A stretch of DNA of 44,892 bases from an uncultured Phycisphaerales bacterium (lineage in GTDB: Bacteria > Planctomycetota > Phycisphaerae > Phycisphaerales > UBA1924), in assembly GCA_937871915.1 (NCBI GenBank), contig CALMPG010000074.1, positions 1 to 44,892 of the forward strand. The letters are read 5' to 3'. Positions within the stretch are counted from its first letter, which is position 1. The number at the start of each line of letters is the position of its first letter. The position numbers and the translations under genes are program-made. The notes under the pieces are model-generated. The model saw only the letters and a list, made by a program, of their open reading frames with translations. It searched no databases and was not told where the DNA came from. Below, piece by piece: positions 39,967 to 44,892 of this stretch.

Positions 39967-40380
39967 ATGAACAAGCGAACCATCCATGTGACCGAGGGCG
40001 ACATGCACCGTCTCCGCGAACTCATCATGTTCGCCCGCGGACGCGACGGCCGCGACCAGCCCTACCTGGCCGCTCTGGAGTCGGAGCTGGACCGGGCCGT
40101 TGTGCTGGCTCGGGAGCAGATCGCGCCCGATGTCGTCACCATGAACTCTCGCGCCCGGCTGCGCGACGGCGTGCGAACGTGGACCATCACGCTGGTGTTC
40201 CCCGACCTGGCGGACGCGGAGAGCGGGAGCATTTCGGTCCTCGCCCCGCTCGGAGCGGCCATCCTGGGATGCCGGGTGGGCCAGACCGTTGACTTCTCGG
40301 TCCCCGGCGGCGAGAGCCGATCGTGCGAGATTCTTGGCGTCCTCTACCAACCAGAGGCCGCGGGCGATCGACACCTGTGA
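39967..40380 (+). CDS. Rnk/GreA-C-terminal-domain protein (copy 1)
   Basis: A 137-residue cytoplasmic protein. A helical N-terminal part (about 1-50) precedes a GreA/GreB-type C-terminal domain with VVTMNSRARLRD and ISVLAPLGAAILGCRVGQTVDFSVPGG, the signature of Rnk (regulator of nucleoside diphosphate kinase). Rnk-type proteins bind RNA polymerase in the secondary channel region but lack the cleavage activity of GreA. It lies 25 bases after glutamate dehydrogenase and has a paralogue at 40491. The biological role in this organism is unknown. Confidence 0.88.
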   Translation: MNKRTIHVTEGDMHRLRELIMFARGRDGRDQPYLAALESELDRAVVLAREQIAPDVVTMNSRARLRDGVRTWTITLVFPDLADAESGSISVLAPLGAAILGCRVGQTVDFSVPGGESRSCEILGVLYQPEAAGDRHL

Positions 40381-40382
40381 CC

Positions 40383-40402
40383 GGGCGGCGCCGCGGCCGC
40401 CC
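40383..40402 (+). terminator. Terminator-like GC hairpin after Rnk-like copy 1
   Basis: Perfect 7-bp stem GGGCGGC (40383-40389) and GCCGCCC (40396-40402) with a six-base loop, beginning 2 bases after the stop codon. No T-tract. Confidence 0.5.
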
Positions 40403-40490
40403 CCACCGGAGGCCCATCCCCGATCCAAGAGCACCGGCAAGCGTCGGCGCGCATACACACACTCACACCCACCGAAGCAAGGAGGCACCG

Positions 40491-40886
40491 ATGCCACCCC
40501 CCAGAACCATTGTGAACCGTCTCGATCGAACCCGCCTGGAAGCCCACCTCGCCGACGCCGGCCCCTATGGGCCCGCAACGCGACTTCGCAGCCTGCTCGA
40601 GCGAGCCGTGTCGGTCGCGCCGGATCGGGTGCCGCCCAACGTGGTGACCATGAACTCGAGGATCGTCGTTCGCGATGGACGGGGCGACGATGCGGACGTC
40701 TATGTGCTGGCGTACCCGGACTACAAGGGCTCGCAGGCCGTGTACGTGCTGTCCCCCCTGGGGTCGGCCCTGTTGGCCGCCCGCGAAGGGGAGAAAATCG
40801 AATACCTCGGGGCGGCCGGAACACGGGGCGCGATCGTCGAGGCCATCGAGTACCAGCCGGAGCGGTCCGGCGACCTGGACCTCTAG
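40491..40886 (+). CDS. Rnk/GreA-C-terminal-domain protein (copy 2)
   Basis: A 131-residue paralogue of the protein at 39967. It shares PPNVVTMNSRIVVRD and VYVLSPLGSALLAAREGEKIEYL, and both proteins end in a YQPE motif followed by a short acidic or basic tail. The N-terminal helical part differs more. AAGGAGG (40479-40485) is 5 bases before ATG 40491, and a hairpin separates it from copy 1, so the two may be expressed differently. RNA polymerase binding is inferred from the domain. Confidence 0.86.
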   Translation: MPPPRTIVNRLDRTRLEAHLADAGPYGPATRLRSLLERAVSVAPDRVPPNVVTMNSRIVVRDGRGDDADVYVLAYPDYKGSQAVYVLSPLGSALLAAREGEKIEYLGAAGTRGAIVEAIEYQPERSGDLDL

Positions 40887-41030
40887 CCCGTCGTGCGCGC
40901 CGGGGTGACGCGGATCCGGACGCGGTCGCGACGAACGGTCGTCGCCCGGCGAACACCCTTCGCCGCACGCGTGAGGAAGACCAGAAGGCCCAGATGAACC
41001 GACGCCCGAATGGGCTACAAGGAGCGCAGC

Positions 41031-41480
41031 ATGCAGACAATGGCGATCCGAATCAACCCGGGCAACCTCCGGTCCAGCGACGCGATCGCGGCGTGGACCG
41101 AGCGGAAAGTGCGAACGGCGCTCCGCCGGTTCATCTCGCGGGTGACCCGCGTCGAGGTCCACTTCGCGGACCTCAACGGTCCCAAGCAAGGGAAGATGGA
41201 CCTGCGCTGCGCCATGGAGGCCCGCTTCAACGGCCGCAAGCCCCTCGCCGTTGAGCACCGGGCCGAGGACCTCTACGCCGCCATCGACGGGGCGGCCCGC
41301 AGGCTCCGCGCGGCGATGAGCCGGGCGGTGAATCGGGTCAACAGCCGCGCCCAACGCATCGCTCGCACGCGCGCTCCCGGGGTCGAGAGTCTGGCGCTGC
41401 GGGCCACGCCCTCGCGTGAACCGTCGCGGGGCACGTCCTCCCCGCGTGCTCATCGCGGCGCGGGCGAGGCCCCCGAGTAG
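41031..41480 (+). CDS. HPF/RaiA-family ribosome-associated protein (longer, with basic tail)
   Basis: A 149-residue protein of the hibernation-promoting-factor/sigma-54-modulation family. The conserved domain (about 1-100) includes FISRVTRVEVHFADLNG, then MDLRCAMEARFNGRKPLAVEHRAEDLYAAIDGAARRLRAAM. The remaining 45 residues are Arg/Ser/Pro-rich and probably disordered. HPF proteins bind the 30S decoding region to store inactive ribosomes. AAGGAG (41019-41024) six bases before ATG 41031 favours this start over ATG 41010. A second member lies at 43741 on the opposite strand. Confidence 0.85.
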   Translation: MQTMAIRINPGNLRSSDAIAAWTERKVRTALRRFISRVTRVEVHFADLNGPKQGKMDLRCAMEARFNGRKPLAVEHRAEDLYAAIDGAARRLRAAMSRAVNRVNSRAQRIARTRAPGVESLALRATPSREPSRGTSSPRAHRGAGEAPE

Positions 41481-41508
41481 GCCGTTGCCGGAACGGCAGG
41501 TGGGGGCC
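41468..41508 (+). terminator. Two-part terminator-like hairpin at the end of the HPF-like gene
   Basis: Outer stem GGCCCCC (41468-41474) and GGGGGCC (41502-41508); inner stem GCCGTT (41481-41486) and AACGGC (41492-41497) with a five-base loop. The stop codon sits in the 5' side of the internal loop, so the structure overlaps the gene end. No T-tract. Confidence 0.5.
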
Positions 41509-42082
41509 GCGATAGAAGATGCCGACCGCCCGGAGGATGGCAACGCCGTTCGCCGACCGGCCGGGATCTCGGGGTGCGCGGCGTATTCCGTCGAGCCGAC
41601 AGGACATGCGGGCGAGCGTGTCCGCGGTGCGCTGGGTGGCGGTCCGGCAACCAAGGCAAGGCGCCACACCCGGGCGGCAGGCCCGCGTCGGTTGGGGCAT
41701 CTGCGCCCAGACCCGGACGGGCGTCTTGAGCGGCCTCGAGCGAGCGCGGCGCGATGGAGCACGACGCCCCAACATCCCGCGCGGCGATCGCGCGAGCGAG
41801 CACTTCCGACCGCTCGCCGCCGCGGGGGCGGGGCGCTGTCGCGCCGTTCGGCGCCGCGAACAACGGTCGATGTGTCGGCGAGCGGGTGCCCTAACATAGC
41901 CCCGCGATGAACGGGTGACTTCAACGAGGCGCTTCGGTACCGGCCCCGAGCGCGCGAGCAACACGAACGAAGAGAGAGCCGCCGCGGTTCACGCCACCCT
42001 CGGCCCCGCCCACGGGGAGGAATGGCCCCGTGGGCGTGAGGCGGCGAGGGCGCCCCGGGCCGGGCAGTGAGGAACGGCGATC
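41509..42082. other. Intergenic region without a supported gene
   Basis: About 575 bases. Open frames on both strands (for example plus 41416-41910 and minus 41338-41964) are rich in Arg, Pro and Ala and show no motif, no good ribosome site and no consistent codon bias. It looks non-coding or holds a decayed gene. The promoter for the membrane protein at 42083 is probably near the right end but could not be placed. Confidence 0.45.
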
Positions 42083-42619
42083 ATGACTTGGGACATTCTC
42101 ATCGGCTGCATGGTCATCATCATCGCGCGCATCGGCGATGTGTCCCTTGGAACCATGCGCACCGTGGCGGTGGTCAGCGGCCATCGCGGCCTGGCATGGA
42201 TTTTCGGTCTGCTCGAGATCATCATCTGGGTGTTCGTGGTCTCCTCCGTGATCTCGCACATCCGCACCGAGCCGGCCTACGGCGTCGCCTTCGCCGTTGG
42301 GGCCGCGACCGGCAACTTTGTCGGGGTGACGCTGCAGCGTTGGCTTCCGTTCGGCGATCAGGTCGTCCGCATCTTCACACGCAACGGCGTGGCGCTCTTC
42401 GACGGCCTCCGCCGCGATGGCTTCGGCGTCACCAGGTTCGAGGGTGTGGGCCGGGATGGTTCGGTGTCGATGCTGTTCGTGCAGGTGCGTCGCGCCCGCG
42501 CGGTCCTCGTCGTGCGCGCCGCCCGCAGGCTCGATCCCGGGTGCTTCTACACGATCGACGACATCCGCGTGGCGAACTCCGCCCTGAGCAACATCGTGCC
42601 CACCAGTGTCAAGCCATGA
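42083..42619 (+). CDS. DUF5698/DUF2179 (UPF0316) membrane protein
   Basis: A 178-residue protein with three hydrophobic segments (about 4-24, 35-58, 68-85) carrying ARIGDVSLGTMRTVAVVSG and GAATGNFVGVTL, typical of the UPF0316 family. A soluble C-terminal DUF2179-like domain (about 95-175) includes DGFGVTRFEGVGRDG and a closing YTIDDIR. DUF2179 domains occur in proteins linked to small-molecule or nucleotide sensing, but the function of this family is not known. It precedes the UspA gene by 78 bases on the same strand. Confidence 0.86.
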   Translation: MTWDILIGCMVIIIARIGDVSLGTMRTVAVVSGHRGLAWIFGLLEIIIWVFVVSSVISHIRTEPAYGVAFAVGAATGNFVGVTLQRWLPFGDQVVRIFTRNGVALFDGLRRDGFGVTRFEGVGRDGSVSMLFVQVRRARAVLVVRAARRLDPGCFYTIDDIRVANSALSNIVPTSVKP

Positions 42620-42697
42620 AGCGTCGAATCGCGGGCGGGGTGGCCGTTGCCCGAGACTCGAAGAGCCGCGCCCGCGCAGACCACCGAGGAGAATCCC

Positions 42698-43642
42698 ATG
42701 AACGACGTCCGGAACATCGTTGTCGCCCTCGACTTTTCGCCCTCCTCCCGCGACGCCCTGCGCCAGGCCCAGCGCATCGCCGCCTGGGGCGGGGCGACGC
42801 TCCGGGCGATCCATGTTGTCGATGTGCCGGCCTTCAGGCCGACCCCGCCGGCCCTCTTCCCGTTCCCCCTGCCGACCCAGACCGACCTCGTCGAGGCCGC
42901 CCGGGACCGGCTCGAGGAGTTCACGCAGGGACTCGGGGGCGGCGGCATGCCCGAGGTCGAGTTCCGCGTCGGCAGCCCGGCGATCGAGATCGCCGAGTAC
43001 GCCCGCGGGTCGGACCTGCTCGTGATGGGGACGCACAGCGTCCACGACGAGCGGAGGGGCGTCGGAACGATCGCCGCCGCGTGTGTCCGGCGCGCCGACT
43101 GCGGGGTGCTCCTCGTGCAACGCGGCCAGGACGGTCCGTTCCGCAAGGTCGCCGCGTTCGTGGACTTCTCGGAGACCTCGCATGAGGTTCTGGAGAAGGC
43201 CATCCGCGTCGCCGCCCGGGACGGGGCCTCGCTCTCGATCGTGCACGTCTACGACGATCCGTGGTCCGGCCGGCGGCCCGGGGGCGCGGTCGCCGACAAC
43301 ATGCCGGAGTTCCGGGCCAAGTACCGGGAAGCGGTCGAGGAGCGCCTGCGGAGTTTCTGCGAGCCCGTCGCCCGCGAAGTCGGCGCGCTGAGGGCCGTCT
43401 ATCGGGGCATCGAGCACAACCGCGGGTGGGAGGGGTACGCGTGGGGACTGGTTCGGTTCATCCACGATGAGGAAGTGGACCTTGCCATCCTCGGAACTCG
43501 CGGCAACTGGAATCCCCGTGACTTCCTGATGGGGTCCACGGCGGAGCGAGTGGTTCGGGACGCACGCTGCTCGATCATCGCCCTCAAGGGCGCGCGCGTG
43601 GCGAACCGTCCCGAGGCGGCGTCGCCGCCGGAGGCGAGCTGA
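42698..43642 (+). CDS. Tandem universal stress protein (UspA family)
   Basis: A 314-residue cytoplasmic protein with two Usp domains (about 1-148 and 152-305). Domain 1 has IVVALDFSPSSRDALRQA and LLVMGTHSVHD; domain 2 has VAAFVDFSETSHEVLEKAI and LAILGTRGNWNP followed by FLMGSTAERVVRDARCSIIAL. Domain 2 keeps the G-x2-G-x9-G-S/T nucleotide-binding pattern, while domain 1 is degenerate at that site. AGGAG precedes ATG 42698. Usp proteins support survival in starvation or low-oxygen stasis, in keeping with the HPF- and Rnk-like neighbours. Confidence 0.92.
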   Translation: MNDVRNIVVALDFSPSSRDALRQAQRIAAWGGATLRAIHVVDVPAFRPTPPALFPFPLPTQTDLVEAARDRLEEFTQGLGGGGMPEVEFRVGSPAIEIAEYARGSDLLVMGTHSVHDERRGVGTIAAACVRRADCGVLLVQRGQDGPFRKVAAFVDFSETSHEVLEKAIRVAARDGASLSIVHVYDDPWSGRRPGGAVADNMPEFRAKYREAVEERLRSFCEPVAREVGALRAVYRGIEHNRGWEGYAWGLVRFIHDEEVDLAILGTRGNWNPRDFLMGSTAERVVRDARCSIIALKGARVANRPEAASPPEAS

Positions 43643-43646
43643 CACG

Positions 43647-43663
43647 CCCGCGCGCACCGCGGG
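43647..43663. terminator. Terminator-like hairpin after the UspA gene
   Basis: CCCGCG (43647-43652), five-base loop, CGCGGG (43658-43663), four bases after the stop, in the 98-base space between convergent usp and hpf-like genes. No T-tract. Confidence 0.4.
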
Positions 43664-43740
43664 AGGTTGCGTTCGGCCTGGAAACCGCGGACCGCCCGCG
43701 CCGCGATCCTCGGTTCCGCACCCGCCCGGCCCCTCGGCTC

Positions 43741-44058
43741 TCAGGCACGCCCGAGCTTGCCGATGACCGCGTCGAGCTTGCTCTGCATCTTCGTGATCGC
43801 TCCGCGCAGGGCCTGGTCGTGGGACGCGCCGCGGTCGGTCGCGCTCATCGGGTCGCGCCCGGCCAGGCGGACCTCGATCATGCACCGCTTGTCTATCCCG
43901 CCCCCCTTGGCCGCGCTGTTCTCATCGTTCAGGTGGACCTCGACCCGCGTGATTCGGTCGGCGAAGCGGGCGAACTTGTCCTCGATCAGGGCCTGCACGG
44001 TCAGCGTCAGGGCTTCGGTGCCGCGCGTCTCGCTGTCGGTGTTGACTTGGATGAGCAT
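43741..44058 (-). CDS. HPF/RaiA-family ribosome-associated protein (short)
   Basis: A 105-residue short hibernation-factor-like protein. LIQVNTDSETRGTEAL at the N-terminus, KFARFADRITRVEVHLNDENS in the middle, then DKRCMIEVRLAGRDPMSATDRGASHDQALRGAITKMQSKLDAVIGK. It lacks the extra C-terminal dimerisation domain of long HPF. The frame is open upstream to 44169, but the ATG at 44058 aligns with the family start and has a purine-rich AAAGGGA upstream. It converges on the UspA gene. Confidence 0.88.
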   Translation of the reverse strand: MLIQVNTDSETRGTEALTLTVQALIEDKFARFADRITRVEVHLNDENSAAKGGGIDKRCMIEVRLAGRDPMSATDRGASHDQALRGAITKMQSKLDAVIGKLGRA

Positions 44059-44193
44059 CGTGAGTGGTCCCTTTGCGTGCGAGCCCGGTGGCGGGAGGAT
44101 CGTGCGAAACGCCGACGTTCGGCGCGCGGCGTGGCACAAACGCCGACGCGGGGGATCGTAAGCGTCCACCGCCGCGCCCGCGCGATCGGCGCA

Positions 44194-44667
44194 CTATCCG
44201 TTCTTCGAGTCGCGCCGGGCCTGGCGGCGCCTGCCGATGCCCGAGACGTGCCCGAGCAACCGGCTCTCAAGCCCGGCCCGCTTGATCTGGGATTTCTTGA
44301 CGCGGGCGTTGGCCGACCGCCGCTCGGAACGGTCCGCCAAGAGAGGCGTCGAGCGCGCCGACTTGCGAGAGGCCGACGCGGACCGCTTCGCCGCCCGCTC
44401 GGGCCCCGGACCCCGGCCAGCGCGCGGCTTGGGCGTCCGTTTGCTCCCCCCTCGCGCCGGCGCCTTGGCGGCGGGCGCGCTGGGCGCCGCACGCGAGGCC
44501 GACTTTTTCCTCGCCGCGCTCAACGCACGCCCCAGCCTGCCCGCGGCGGCCCGCGATGAACCCGGCGGTCGGCGCGTGCTGCCGGGAGTCACGCCGCCGA
44601 TGACCAGCGGAGCCCCCGGTCCGACCACTCCGGCACCCCGACTCCCCCGCTTCTTGGCGCGTTTCAT
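44194..44667 (-). CDS. Small, very basic, low-complexity protein (histone H1-like composition)
   Basis: A 157-residue protein made mostly of Lys, Arg, Ala, Ser, Gly and Pro, beginning MKRAKKRGSRGAG and ending RRQARRDSKNG. It has no hydrophobic segment or recognised domain. Composition resembles bacterial H1-like DNA-binding tails or ribosome-associated basic proteins. GGGAGA sits 7 bases before the ATG at 44667, which supports translation. The frame could start further upstream (44829), but those codons look non-coding. Nucleic-acid binding is a guess from charge. Confidence 0.55.
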   Translation of the reverse strand: MKRAKKRGSRGAGVVGPGAPLVIGGVTPGSTRRPPGSSRAAAGRLGRALSAARKKSASRAAPSAPAAKAPARGGSKRTPKPRAGRGPGPERAAKRSASASRKSARSTPLLADRSERRSANARVKKSQIKRAGLESRLLGHVSGIGRRRQARRDSKNG

Positions 44668-44892
44668 CGTGATCTCCCTGCCGGCGGTCGGGCGATGTGC
44701 TCGAGGTGCCTGGTTGTCATGGTGGAGTCGTTTCTGGCCCCGCGGCCCGTTGGTTCTGCCTGCCACGATCGTAGCGTCTCTGAAGTCCGAATCGTCGTCG
44801 CGGTAGGGGGGAGGGCAGGGCCATCGCATTATCGAGCAAGAACGACGCGATGATGGCGCAGGGATTGCGGTGGTTCGGGGATGATGACCACC

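Noticed and set aside
41416..41910. Possible gene in the spacer after the HPF-like gene
   Set aside because: Arg/Pro-rich in every frame, no ribosome site, overlaps the upstream gene and the hairpin at its end.

Overview
The window is high-GC DNA (roughly 70% by eye) with dense, tightly packed genes. It most resembles a planctomycete of the Phycisphaerae type. Pointers are a ThuA plus DUF1080 protein, a cytochrome with a dockerin-like tail of the kind common in that class, an NagB/PIG-L fusion and a clade II nos cluster. This assignment rests on family recognition and was not tested by search. No tRNA, rRNA, CRISPR array, insertion sequence or integrase was seen.

Layout. 1-4095 (minus strand): cysN (runs off the left edge), cysD, a Gfo/Idh/MocA oxidoreductase and a sugar phosphate isomerase. 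4235-5695: a secreted ThuA-DUF1080 protein. 5701-9659: a NosR/NapH-like membrane ferredoxin with a TPR tail, divergent from a pentaheme cytochrome. 9350-10354: pdxH, with a tail antisense to the cytochrome. 10433-11750: an Rrf2 regulator divergent from a RIC/ScdA di-iron repair protein. 11929-20024: a nos operon (diheme cytochrome, clade II nosZ, nosB, nosD, nosF, nosY, nosL, second Rrf2). 20068-25847: an ECF-like sigma factor, xylulokinase, xylose-isomerase-like gene and the NagB/PIG-L fusion. 26326-28898: a second RIC, a CopD-like membrane protein and a ThrE-type exporter. 29408-35698: a nitrate-reductase-type operon of unusual composition ending in a TDT/SLAC1-family channel. 35761-44667: a hemerythrin protein, a ClC channel, and a stress or dormancy set (glutamate dehydrogenase, two Rnk/GreA-C-like proteins, two HPF-like proteins, a DUF5698/DUF2179 membrane protein, a tandem UspA and a very basic protein).

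How it fits together. The middle of the window is a nitrogen-oxide respiration island: nitrate reduction at one end, N2O reduction at the other, with two di-iron repair proteins, two Rrf2 regulators and haem/Fe-S electron carriers between them. No nitrite reductase or NO reductase is present here, so only the first and last steps of denitrification are represented.

The main observation is regulatory. Four AT-rich patches, at about 7761-7794, 10921-10955, 11875-11889 and 26235-26265, stand out from the GC-rich background. All four carry the hexamer ATATCT/AGATAT, mostly in palindromic arrangements. Each lies upstream of an N-oxide-linked unit: ferredoxin/cytochrome, rrf2/ric1, nos, and ric2. 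This looks like one undescribed regulon, with one or both Rrf2 proteins as candidate regulators. One of these keeps only part of the usual Fe-S ligand set and the other keeps none.
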